Below, piece after piece: positions 1 through 6,892 of a stretch of 64,000 nt of DNA. Source of the DNA: UMGS1590 sp900552455. Its GTDB lineage: Bacteria; Bacillota; Peptococcia; Peptococcales; Peptococcaceae. Numbering within the stretch: the stretch's first letter is position 1; each line of letters begins with the position of its first letter. The notes beneath the pieces were generated by a model. The model searched no databases and had not been told where the DNA came from. It saw only the letters and a program-made list of their open reading frames with translations. Where the stretch lies: assembly GCA_963931105.1 (NCBI GenBank), contig OZ007004.1, positions 1,922,001-1,986,000 on the forward strand, in the 5' to 3' direction. The position numbers and the translations under genes are program-made.

Positions 1-878
1 ATGGTGTCTATGATACGAGCGGAGAATCGGACAACACGGTGGCGGTCGGCCTGCAGCACAAATATCCACAGACAGTGCTGATCCTTTCGACGAACCACTG
101 TGCGATGTATTGTCGCCACTGCTTCCGCAAGCGGATGGTCGGCGCAACAGAGGCGGAGATCAACAAAAATTTTCTGGAGACGGTGGATTACATCAGCGCG
201 CATCCGGAAGTGAACAACGTGCTGATCACAGGCGGCGATGCGCTGATGCTCTCACACGAGATGCTGGGGCGCTATCTGGCGGCGCTGACGATGATGGAGC
301 AGCTGGATTTTATCCGCATTGGCTCGCGGCTGCCGGTGGTTTTTCCGGAGAAGCTCACCAGCGATGAAAAATTGCAGGAAATTCTCGCGAGCGCGGCGAA
401 AAAGAAGCAGCTGTTTCTGATCACGCAGTTCAACCATCCGCGCGAGGTGACGCCGGAAGCGGCAGAATGCGTGCGGAAGTTTCGCGAGATGGGGATTGTC
501 GTGCGCAATCAGACCGTGCTTTTGAAGGGCGTGAACGACGATTCGCAGGTACTCGGCACGCTGTTGCGAAAGCTGACGGCGATCGGCGCGCTGCCCTATT
601 ATGTGTTCCAGTGTCGGCCGGTGCGCGGTGTGAAGGCGTGCTTTCAGGTGCCGTTGGTTGATGGAGCGCGTATTGTTGACGCGGCGAAAGCGATGCAGAA
701 CGGTCAGGGCAAGGCATTTCGCTACTGTATGTCGACGCCGAAGGGAAAGGTGGAGATTCTCGGTCAATTGGACGACGGACGCATGCTGTTCAAATTCCAT
801 CAGGCAAAGGATGCTGCCAACAATGCACGCATCTTTGCACGCTCGCTGGAAGCAGGAGAATGTTGGATCGAACCATAA
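1..878 (+). CDS. KamA-family radical SAM aminomutase-like protein (5' truncated by window edge)
   Basis: The reading frame is open from base 3, so the true start lies before the window; the internal ATG at 39 is not the start. The radical SAM cysteine motif CxxxCxxC is seen as CAMYCRHC, preceded by a stretch (YDTSGESDNT) and a YPQTVLIL strand typical of lysine 2,3-aminomutase/KamA relatives. Further on, ITGGDALML and the basic RIGSRLPVV segment fit the glycine-rich SAM and PLP-phosphate regions of this family. Family members use [4Fe-4S]/SAM and PLP to move an amino group on lysine or glutamate. The substrate cannot be told from this fragment. It is followed by a strong terminator and then by an oppositely oriented tRNA array, so it ends its transcription unit. 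Confidence 0.85.
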   Translation, partial: GVYDTSGESDNTVAVGLQHKYPQTVLILSTNHCAMYCRHCFRKRMVGATEAEINKNFLETVDYISAHPEVNNVLITGGDALMLSHEMLGRYLAALTMMEQLDFIRIGSRLPVVFPEKLTSDEKLQEILASAAKKKQLFLITQFNHPREVTPEAAECVRKFREMGIVVRNQTVLLKGVNDDSQVLGTLLRKLTAIGALPYYVFQCRPVRGVKACFQVPLVDGARIVDAAKAMQNGQGKAFRYCMSTPKGKVEILGQLDDGRMLFKFHQAKDAANNARIFARSLEAGECWIEP

Positions 879-884
879 ACAAAG

Positions 885-916
885 AACGGACGAATCTCTT
901 CGGAGGTTCGTCCGTT
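885..916 (+). terminator. Intrinsic terminator after the KamA-like gene
   Basis: Perfect 10-bp stem (AACGGACGAA / TTCGTCCGTT) with a 12-base loop, seven bases after the stop codon. The trailing T run is short. Confidence 0.75.
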
Positions 917-952
917 TCATTATAATAATATAGGAAGGAAGAGGGAAGCGCA

Positions 953-984
953 TAAAAAAATCCGGTTCAGAAATCTGAACCGGA
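953..984 (-). terminator. Terminator of the minus-strand tRNA array
   Basis: Read on the minus strand, a 10-bp stem TCCGGTTCAG/CTGAACCGGA is followed by seven T residues, directly after the tRNA-Lys gene. Confidence 0.85.
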
Positions 985-988
985 AAGC

Positions 989-1061
989 TGCGCCATGAAG
1001 GACTCGAACCTTCGACACCCTGATTAAAAGTCAGGTGCTCTACCACCTGAGCTAATGGCGC
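989..1061 (-). tRNA. tRNA-Lys (TTT)
   Basis: Full cloverleaf on the minus strand: acceptor GCGCCAT/ATGGCGC, anticodon loop CTTTTAA, T-loop TTCGAGT. No encoded CCA. It is the last gene of the minus-strand array. Confidence 0.95.
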
Positions 1062-1064
1062 ATA

Positions 1065-1136
1065 CTGGGGTAGCAGGATTCGAACCTACGAATGACGGAG
1101 TCAAAGTCCGTTGCCTTACCGCTTGGCTATACCCCA
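1065..1136 (-). tRNA. tRNA-Gln (TTG)
   Basis: Minus-strand cloverleaf with acceptor TGGGGTA/TACCCCA, anticodon loop CTTTGAC and discriminator G. Confidence 0.95.
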
Positions 1137-1153
1137 AAATCTCATTTTAGAAG

Positions 1154-1228
1154 GGTGGGTGATGGGAATCGAACCCACGAAATGCCGGAGCCACAATCCG
1201 GTGCGTTAACCACTTCGCCACACCCACC
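1154..1228 (-). tRNA. tRNA-His (GTG)
   Basis: Minus-strand cloverleaf with anticodon loop TTGTGGC. An extra encoded 5' G (G-1) faces discriminator C, the identity feature of tRNA-His. Confidence 0.95.
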
Positions 1229-1241
1229 ATATTTAATTAAA

Positions 1242-1315
1242 CGTGCCTGGAGGGATTCGAACCCCCGACCCTCGGATTAGAAGTCCGATGCTCTATCCAA
1301 CTGAGCTACAGGCAC
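1242..1315 (-). tRNA. tRNA-Arg (TCT)
   Basis: Minus-strand cloverleaf, acceptor GTGCCTG/CAGGCAC, anticodon loop CTTCTAA. Confidence 0.95.
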
Positions 1316-1317
1316 AC

Positions 1318-1388
1318 AGCGGGTGATGGGAATCGAACCCACGTAGCTGGCTTGGAAGGCCAGAACTCTACCATTGAGTTACACCCGC
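1318..1388 (-). tRNA. tRNA-Gly (TCC)
   Basis: Minus-strand cloverleaf, acceptor GCGGGTG/CACCCGC, anticodon loop CTTCCAA, discriminator T. It is only two bases from tRNA-Arg. Confidence 0.95.
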
Positions 1389-1409
1389 AAAATCTCTAAA
1401 CAAAAATTA

Positions 1410-1483
1410 TCGGGGCGGAGGGATTCGAACCCCCGACCCCATGGTCCCAAACCACGTGCGCTACCAAACTGCGCTACGCCCCG
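1410..1483 (-). tRNA. tRNA-Pro (TGG), copy 1
   Basis: Minus-strand cloverleaf, acceptor CGGGGCG/CGCCCCG, anticodon loop TTTGGGA. Its sequence matches that of the second tRNA-Pro 100 bp upstream. Confidence 0.95.
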
Positions 1484-1495
1484 ACAACGAATAGA

Positions 1496-1524
1496 ATAAT
1501 AACACGCCGTAAAGGCTTTGTCAA
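1496..1524 (-). promoter_or_regulatory. Sigma-70-type promoter for the tRNA array
   Basis: Minus strand: TTGACA, a 17-base spacer, then TATTAT. It lies between the two tRNA-Pro genes and points into the Pro-Gly-Arg-His-Gln-Lys array. Confidence 0.75.
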
Positions 1525-1583
1525 GAATTTTTTTGAGATGTGACTCAAGTTTTCACTCAGTCCCGATAAAGTAGAAATGTTAA

Positions 1584-1657
1584 TCGGGGCGGAGGGATTC
1601 GAACCCCCGACCCCATGGTCCCAAACCACGTGCGCTACCAAACTGCGCTACGCCCCG
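1584..1657 (-). tRNA. tRNA-Pro (TGG), copy 2
   Basis: Same cloverleaf and sequence as the copy at 1410-1483, with its own upstream promoter. This looks like a local gene duplication. Confidence 0.95.
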
Positions 1658-1671
1658 ACAACATATCGAAT

Positions 1672-1699
1672 TTTACACCAAGCGGATTGCGCTTGTCAA
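1672..1699 (-). promoter_or_regulatory. Promoter of the upstream tRNA-Pro
   Basis: Minus strand: TTGACA, 16-base spacer, TGTAAA (or a one-base shifted GTAAAA). Confidence 0.6.
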
Positions 1700-1739
1700 C
1701 ACTTATTTTAATTATTTTTTAGAAATTCGCTACATGATC

Positions 1740-2429
1740 TTAATCGATGGTGCGTCGGCGCAGGCTCTGCATGCGGTGATCGATCTCATTGATGAGGTCG
1801 GCGCAGCTTTTGAGCTCGGCGGAGACGCTTTCCGGATCGGCGATCTTTTTCTTATATTTGATCTTGTGCTCAAGAGTGGCCCAAAATTCCATGGCGATGG
1901 TGCGGAACTGGATCTCAACAGGAATGTCTTTGCGTCCCTGGGAAAGATAGATCGGGATGGAGACGATGAGATGCAGACTACGGTAGCCGTTCTCCTTAGG
2001 ATGGGCGATGTAGTCTTTTTTGACGTGGACGGTGATGTCTTCCTGAGTTTTGATCATATCTGCGAGGGTGTAGATGTCATCGAGGAAGGAGCAGATGACG
2101 CGCGCGCCGGCAATATCGGTAAGAGATTTCTGGATGCTTTCGATGGAGACGGGCTGGCCGCGGCGATGCATTTTTTCAACGATGCTGTCGGCAGATTTGA
2201 GACGGGTGGAGATGGATTCGATGGGGTTGCGGTCGTGACGCAGATTGAACTCGCTGTCGAGAGCGTGGAGCTTGGTCTCGACGATCTTGAGGGCTGCGCC
2301 GTATTCCAGCATCATGTATTGAAAGGCTTCAGACTGTCTGAGTGTTTTGATGGGATTTTCTCGCTGATCGATGATCTCTTCAGTAGACAGGGTGGTGATG
2401 ACTTGTTCATCTTCCGTATGGGTGCTCAT
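1740..2429 (-). CDS. Small alarmone synthetase (GTP pyrophosphokinase, RelQ/SasB type)
   Basis: The 229-residue protein has only the RelA/SpoT synthetase domain. It lacks the hydrolase and C-terminal regulatory domains of Rel, which is the length and architecture of small alarmone synthetases. Visible motifs are DIAGARVIC in the G-loop region, GYRSLHLIV, and the acceptor-side VEIQFRTIAMEFWATLEHK. Such enzymes move pyrophosphate from ATP to GDP/GTP, making (p)ppGpp in the cytosol when transcribed under stress. The start has an AAAGGAG site. The gene follows the CpXC-protein gene by seven bases, so the two probably share an mRNA. A C-terminal oligomerisation helix appears to be present. Whether it is RelQ or RelP cannot be settled by eye. 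Confidence 0.88.
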   Translation of the reverse strand: MSTHTEDEQVITTLSTEEIIDQRENPIKTLRQSEAFQYMMLEYGAALKIVETKLHALDSEFNLRHDRNPIESISTRLKSADSIVEKMHRRGQPVSIESIQKSLTDIAGARVICSFLDDIYTLADMIKTQEDITVHVKKDYIAHPKENGYRSLHLIVSIPIYLSQGRKDIPVEIQFRTIAMEFWATLEHKIKYKKKIADPESVSAELKSCADLINEIDHRMQSLRRRTID

Positions 2430-2436
2430 AGAGCGC

Positions 2437-3120
2437 TCACTCCTTTGTTTGCTGTTGGCTGATGAAGGTGGCGGCCCATTTTTCGTCGATGGTATGGAAC
2501 TGGTTGACGCTTGCCTGTTCTTCTAATGGTTTGGCAAACTGGGTCGCAAAGTAGACGTAGTAATCTTTCGAGAAGTCAACGCTGGCCATTTCATGGCTTT
2601 CGCCGAGGATGAAAACGATCTGGGCGTCGTCATTTTCCGGCGATGGCATATAGAGGCTGGCGAGAACGGGACCTTTTTTCTGCAGATCTACGCCGTAGTG
2701 TTTGAGGTAGGCGAGTTTGACGAGCTCAACGACGCGGTCATCGAGATGGGCGTCCTGGATGTAGATCTTTTCCAGAAGTTTGTCGACGCTGTTGACGAGA
2801 CGCGCCTGGTAAATGCTGGTGTGATCGCCTTCCATGCCTTGGATGAGAGACAGGAGTTCGTTTAAGCGGTCGGTATGTGTGTCGAATCCCTGTGGCACAA
2901 GGTCAATGATGGTTGGCACGGCTGGATCGTGATAGAGCAGGGGGCCGGTGACAGGAATGCTTTGACCGCAGGATGGGCAGGTATATTTGAAAAATTCTCC
3001 GGAAAGGATGGCTTCCTTGAATTCCGGATTGTCGCTGACGTTGACTTCTTCATAATAAGGGATGCTGATCTCGGCGTCACAGTGTGGGCACTTGGCGCTG
3101 ATCATGGTTGGTTCTTGCAA
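2437..3120 (-). CDS. CpXC-domain zinc-binding protein
   Basis: The N-terminus carries two CPxC knuckles (AKCPHCDAE near residue 10 and YTCPSCGQS about 35 residues later), the hallmark of CpXC proteins, followed by a mostly helical C-terminal region with no motif I recognise. I chose a TTG start at 3120 because AAGGAGG sits seven bases before it; the first ATG (3105) is 19-20 bases from that site and no other ribosome site is near. It leads a likely two-gene operon with the small alarmone synthetase, so a link to stress signalling is possible, but this is inference from position only. Function of the family is unknown. Confidence 0.7.
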   Translation of the reverse strand: MQEPTMISAKCPHCDAEISIPYYEEVNVSDNPEFKEAILSGEFFKYTCPSCGQSIPVTGPLLYHDPAVPTIIDLVPQGFDTHTDRLNELLSLIQGMEGDHTSIYQARLVNSVDKLLEKIYIQDAHLDDRVVELVKLAYLKHYGVDLQKKGPVLASLYMPSPENDDAQIVFILGESHEMASVDFSKDYYVYFATQFAKPLEEQASVNQFHTIDEKWAATFISQQQTKE

Positions 3121-3286
3121 GTTGATTCCTCCTTGAGAATTGATCTTAACATGGTTAGTATAACAAATTTTTTGGCTTTTGTGTGAAAAAATATGCACAA
3201 AATGACAAGTTCTCGTTAAGGGCCTGGAAGAAAACTATCAAAGACGGCGAATTTTTGCGCGGGGCGAATAAAGCGGAAAAAGTTGG

Positions 3287-3315
3287 TTGACAAAGCGTGA
3301 GATATCATGTAATAT
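3287..3315 (+). promoter_or_regulatory. Strong promoter for tRNA-Leu/tRNA-Gly
   Basis: Consensus TTGACA, exactly 17 bases, TAATAT. About 50 bp before tRNA-Leu. Confidence 0.85.
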
Positions 3316-3365
3316 ATTCCATGTTGTTACGACATAATTTGATGTCGCGAATAATTCAAATATAA

Positions 3366-3447
3366 GCGGATGTGGCGGAATTGGCAGACGCACCAGACTT
3401 AGGATCTGGCGTCTCACGACGTGGGGGTTCAAGTCCCTTCATCCGCA
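3366..3447 (+). tRNA. tRNA-Leu (TAG)
   Basis: Class II cloverleaf with a long variable arm (CGTCTCACGACG), anticodon loop CTTAGGA, acceptor GCGGATG/CATCCGC. Confidence 0.96.
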
Positions 3448-3450
3448 TAT

Positions 3451-3522
3451 GCGGAAATGGCTCAGTGGTAGAGCATCGCCTTGCCAAGGCGAGGGTCGCG
3501 AGTTCGAATCTCGTTTTCCGCT
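3451..3522 (+). tRNA. tRNA-Gly (GCC)
   Basis: Cloverleaf with anticodon loop TTGCCAA, three bases after tRNA-Leu. Confidence 0.95.
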
Positions 3523-3534
3523 TTATAAAAAATT

Positions 3535-3558
3535 GCGACTGAACCAGTCGCTTTTTTT
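3535..3558 (+). terminator. Terminator after tRNA-Gly
   Basis: Stem GCGACT/AGTCGC, five-base loop, then seven T residues. Confidence 0.88.
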
Positions 3559-3636
3559 ATATGATTTTATAGTAGTTTATGCTTGTAGTATGTTACTATA
3601 AGATTAAAAATAAAAGGCTCATTTAGGAGGATAATT

Positions 3637-4935
3637 ATGAAGGTAGAAAAGAAACAGCTTGATAAGGTACAGGTAGAACTTACCATCGAAATCCCACAGG
3701 ATGAATTTAAGGAATACGTTGAAAAAGCGTACCGCGACAAGAAGGGTAAGATCAACATCCCTGGCTTCCGCAAAGGTCATGCACCACGCCAGCTGATCGA
3801 ACAGTACTATGGAAAGGATTTCTTCTATTTTGATGCAGCTGAACTCTGCGTTTTCCCTAAGTATGTAGAAGCGATCAAAGAAAACGAAGACATCAAGCCA
3901 ATCGCTGAACCTAAGTTCGACGTTGTGACGCTGGAAGCTGGCGAACCTTTCGTTTTCACTGCGACTGTTGACACGAAGCAGGAGATCACCCTCGGCGAAT
4001 ACAAGGGCATCGAGCTGGAAAAGGTTGATACGACTGTAACGGACGAAGACCTCCAGAAGGAAATCGACCACGCTCGTGAAAACACTGCGCTGATCGAAGA
4101 TGTTGAAGATGCAGACGCTGCTGTTGAAAATGGCGACATTGTTCTGCTCGACTTCTGCGGCAAGAAGGACGGCGTTGCTTTCGAAGGCGGCACGGCTGAA
4201 AACTACGAACTGACGATCGGTTCCAACAGCTTCATCCCAGGCTTTGAAGAAGGCATGGTTGGCATGAAGGTTGGCGAAGAAAAGGATCTGGATCTGACCT
4301 TCCCAGAAGAATACCATGCTGCTGATCTGGCTGGCGCTGCTGTTGTCTTCACTGTGAAGGTGAACGCGATCAAGCGCAAACACCTGGCTCCACTGGACGA
4401 CGATTTTGCAAAGGATGTCAGCGAATACGATACCCTCGATGAATACAAGGCACATCTCCGCGAAGATATGGAAAAACAGCGCAAGGAAGCTGCTGACAAC
4501 CAGTACAAAGCGAAGATCGCTCAGAAGATCACTGCGGATTCCGATGTTGTGGCTCCACAGTCGATGATCGAAAAGGAAGCTGAAGGCTACCTCAACGAAA
4601 TGACCTACAACCTCCGTGCTCAGGGCATTGAGATGGATATGTACTATCGTCTGGCCAACACGAGCGAAGAAGAGGTTAAGAAGGAATTCAACGAACGCGC
4701 TGAAGCTTCTGTTAAGCAGCAGCTGGTTCTGAGCGAAATCGCTGAACGCGAAGAAATCGAAGTCAGCGAAGAAGAACTGGACGCTGAACTGGACAAGCTC
4801 TCTAAGCTTTATCAGATGGAAAAAGATCAGCTGAAGCAGATCTTCATGGTTCAGGGCCAGATGGAAGCACTGAGAAACAGCATCAAGTTTGAAAAGGTTA
4901 TGGACCTCCTGTTTGGTAGCGCTGTCATCAAGTAA
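3637..4935 (+). CDS. tig: Trigger factor, ribosome-associated chaperone and prolyl isomerase
   Basis: The 432-residue protein has the three-part trigger-factor layout. The N-terminal ribosome-docking domain carries the signature GFRKGHAPRQLIEQYYG near residue 45, the FKBP-like isomerase domain spans about residues 150-245 (VLLDFCGKKDGVAFEGG, SFIPGFEEGMVGM), and the C-terminal helical arm is rich in Glu/Lys. It binds nascent chains at the ribosomal exit and helps them fold. The start has AGGAGG seven bases upstream. It heads the tig-clpP-clpX-lon cluster, a common arrangement in Firmicutes that groups folding with proteolysis. Length is normal. Confidence 0.97.
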   Translation: MKVEKKQLDKVQVELTIEIPQDEFKEYVEKAYRDKKGKINIPGFRKGHAPRQLIEQYYGKDFFYFDAAELCVFPKYVEAIKENEDIKPIAEPKFDVVTLEAGEPFVFTATVDTKQEITLGEYKGIELEKVDTTVTDEDLQKEIDHARENTALIEDVEDADAAVENGDIVLLDFCGKKDGVAFEGGTAENYELTIGSNSFIPGFEEGMVGMKVGEEKDLDLTFPEEYHAADLAGAAVVFTVKVNAIKRKHLAPLDDDFAKDVSEYDTLDEYKAHLREDMEKQRKEAADNQYKAKIAQKITADSDVVAPQSMIEKEAEGYLNEMTYNLRAQGIEMDMYYRLANTSEEEVKKEFNERAEASVKQQLVLSEIAEREEIEVSEEELDAELDKLSKLYQMEKDQLKQIFMVQGQMEALRNSIKFEKVMDLLFGSAVIK

Positions 4936-4982
4936 GACCGGCGCGCTTCAGTAGACAGGAGCATTGAAAGGAGTTTACAACG

Positions 4983-5567
4983 ATGAGCTATCTTGTCCCT
5001 TATGTCATTGAACAAACTGGTCATGGAGAACGCTCCTACGATATCTATTCGAGATTGCTGAAGGACAGAATCATTTTCCTCGGTGGCGAGGTCACGGATG
5101 ATTCTGCCAATGCGATAATCGCACAACTTCTTTTCCTGGAAGCTGATGACCCCAAGAAAGATATTTACATGTACATCAACAGCCCTGGCGGTTCTGTAAC
5201 TGCCGGGCTGGCGATCTACGATACGATGCAGTATGTGAAGCCGGATGTCTGCACGCTCTGTGTGGGCATGGCTGCAAGCATGGGTGCATTTCTGCTCGCT
5301 GCAGGCGCGAAGGGCAAACGTTTCTCGCTGCCGAACAGCGAGATCATGATCCACCAGCCACTGGGCGGTGCATCTGGTCAGGCGACGGATATCGCGATCC
5401 ACGCGAAACGTATCCTAGAGATCAAAGAAAAGATGATCCGCATTTTGGCGGAACGCACTGGTCAGGATCCTGAAAAGGTGCGCCAGGATACGGAACGTGA
5501 CAATTTCATGGAACCGGCTGCAGCGCTTGAATACGGTCTGATCGACAAGGTCATCGACCGTCACTGA
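4983..5567 (+). CDS. clpP: ATP-dependent Clp protease proteolytic subunit
   Basis: The 194-residue serine protease has the catalytic serine in GMAASMGAF (about residue 98) and the histidine in EIMIHQPLGG (about residue 123). The IFLGGEVTDDSANAIIAQLLFLEADDPKKDI segment, split here as IFLGGEV and LFLEADDPKKDI, is typical of ClpP. ClpP forms a tetradecamer barrel that degrades proteins fed by ClpX or other ATPases. The gene has a GAAAGGAG ribosome site, lies 47 bases after tig and 16 bases before clpX, so co-expression is expected. A second clpP paralogue is not seen in the window. Confidence 0.97.
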   Translation: MSYLVPYVIEQTGHGERSYDIYSRLLKDRIIFLGGEVTDDSANAIIAQLLFLEADDPKKDIYMYINSPGGSVTAGLAIYDTMQYVKPDVCTLCVGMAASMGAFLLAAGAKGKRFSLPNSEIMIHQPLGGASGQATDIAIHAKRILEIKEKMIRILAERTGQDPEKVRQDTERDNFMEPAAALEYGLIDKVIDRH

Positions 5568-5583
5568 GGAATGGAGTGCATCA

Positions 5584-6834
5584 ATGAGTAAAAACGACGA
5601 GCAAAACGAAGAAATCCGCTGTTCATTTTGCGGCAAATCGCGCGACGAGGTCAACAAGCTGATCGCTGGTCAGGGTGTGTACATCTGTGACGAATGCGTG
5701 AAGATCTGTGACGAGATCCTCGCTGAAAGTGCTGTGATGACGCATGCGGATTTCTCGCAGGAAAATATCCTCAAGCCTGCCGATATCAAGTCGGTGCTCG
5801 ATGAGTACGTGATCGGTCAGGACGAGGCGAAAAAAGCGCTCTCTGTTGCGGTGTACAACCACTACAAGCGCATCAATCACATTGACGACGCGGCGTCGGA
5901 CAACGATGTGGAGCTGCAGAAGACAAACATCTGTCTCATTGGGCCAACAGGGAGCGGTAAGACGCTTCTGGCGCAGACGCTGGCGCGTGTGTTAAATGTG
6001 CCGTTTGCGATCGCGGATGCGACGTCGCTGACGGAAGCTGGCTATGTCGGCGAGGATGTGGAAAACATTCTCCTGAAGCTGATCCAGGCTGCTGATTTTG
6101 ATATGGATGCAGCCAGCCGCGGCATCATCTACATCGATGAGATCGACAAGATCGCCCGCAAGAGCGACAATCCGTCGATCACCCGCGATGTTTCCGGCGA
6201 AGGGGTGCAGCAGGCGCTTCTGAAGATCATCGAGGGCACGGTGGCGAACATTCCGCCACAGGGTGGAAGAAAGCATCCGCATCAGGAATTCATCCAGCTG
6301 GACACGACGAACATTCTCTTCATCCTTGGTGGCGCTTTTGACGGCATCGAGCAGATCATCGACCGCCGCATCGGCAAGGGAAGCCTGGGCTTCGCTGTGG
6401 ATGCCGAAGATGCTGCAACGCTGGCGAAAAAAGATCTGCCAACGATCAAGAAGATCGAGCCTGAGGATCTCCTGAAGTTTGGTTTGATCCCAGAGTTCAT
6501 CGGCCGTGTGCCATATCTCGTGACGCTGGAGCAGCTCGACAAGGAAGCGTTGATCCGCGTGCTCGTAGAGCCGAAGAATGCGCTGGTCAAGCAGTATCAG
6601 AAGCTCTTCGAGATGGACGATGTGGAGCTGGTGTTTGAGGACGACGCGCTGGACGCGATCGCTGAAGAAGCGCTCAAGCGCAACACCGGTGCGCGAGGCC
6701 TGCGTGCGATCCTGGAAAATGTGATGATGGACATTATGTTCGACATTCCAAGCCGCGACGACATTGCGCGCGTGCGCATCACCAGGGATGCGATCCTTGG
6801 CGCTGGCGCACCGCTGCTGGAATACAAGGAATAA
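5584..6834 (+). CDS. clpX: ATP-dependent Clp protease ATP-binding subunit ClpX
   Basis: The 416-residue unfoldase has an N-terminal C4 zinc domain (CSFCGK ... CDECVKICDE) for substrate and adaptor binding. Its AAA+ core shows Walker A GPTGSGKT, Walker B IIYIDEIDK and the arginine-rich sensor 2 NTGARGLRAI. The pore loop region GYVGEDVE is present. ClpX unfolds tagged proteins and threads them into ClpP. It lies right after clpP, followed by a hairpin terminator that separates it from lon. Confidence 0.97.
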   Translation: MSKNDEQNEEIRCSFCGKSRDEVNKLIAGQGVYICDECVKICDEILAESAVMTHADFSQENILKPADIKSVLDEYVIGQDEAKKALSVAVYNHYKRINHIDDAASDNDVELQKTNICLIGPTGSGKTLLAQTLARVLNVPFAIADATSLTEAGYVGEDVENILLKLIQAADFDMDAASRGIIYIDEIDKIARKSDNPSITRDVSGEGVQQALLKIIEGTVANIPPQGGRKHPHQEFIQLDTTNILFILGGAFDGIEQIIDRRIGKGSLGFAVDAEDAATLAKKDLPTIKKIEPEDLLKFGLIPEFIGRVPYLVTLEQLDKEALIRVLVEPKNALVKQYQKLFEMDDVELVFEDDALDAIAEEALKRNTGARGLRAILENVMMDIMFDIPSRDDIARVRITRDAILGAGAPLLEYKE

Positions 6835-6840
6835 GATGAA

Positions 6841-6875
6841 AGGCTTTGCAAGGCTCTCTTTGCAAAGCCTTTTTG
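6841..6875 (+). terminator. Terminator between clpX and lon
   Basis: Perfect 10-bp stem AGGCTTTGCA/TGCAAAGCCT followed by five T residues. lon starts 18 bases later, so some read-through or a promoter inside the cluster must serve lon. Confidence 0.85.
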
Positions 6876-6892
6876 AGTAAGGAAGTGATACA

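Noticed and set aside
1318..1657. Repeated blocks in the tRNA region as a possible CRISPR or IS repeat
   Set aside because: The repeats are two tRNA-Pro genes and shared T-arm sequence; there is no regular spacing or leader. No CRISPR array was seen in the window.
3619..4455. Minus-strand frame opposite trigger factor
   Set aside because: Arises from the codon pattern of tig; no ribosome site or family motif.
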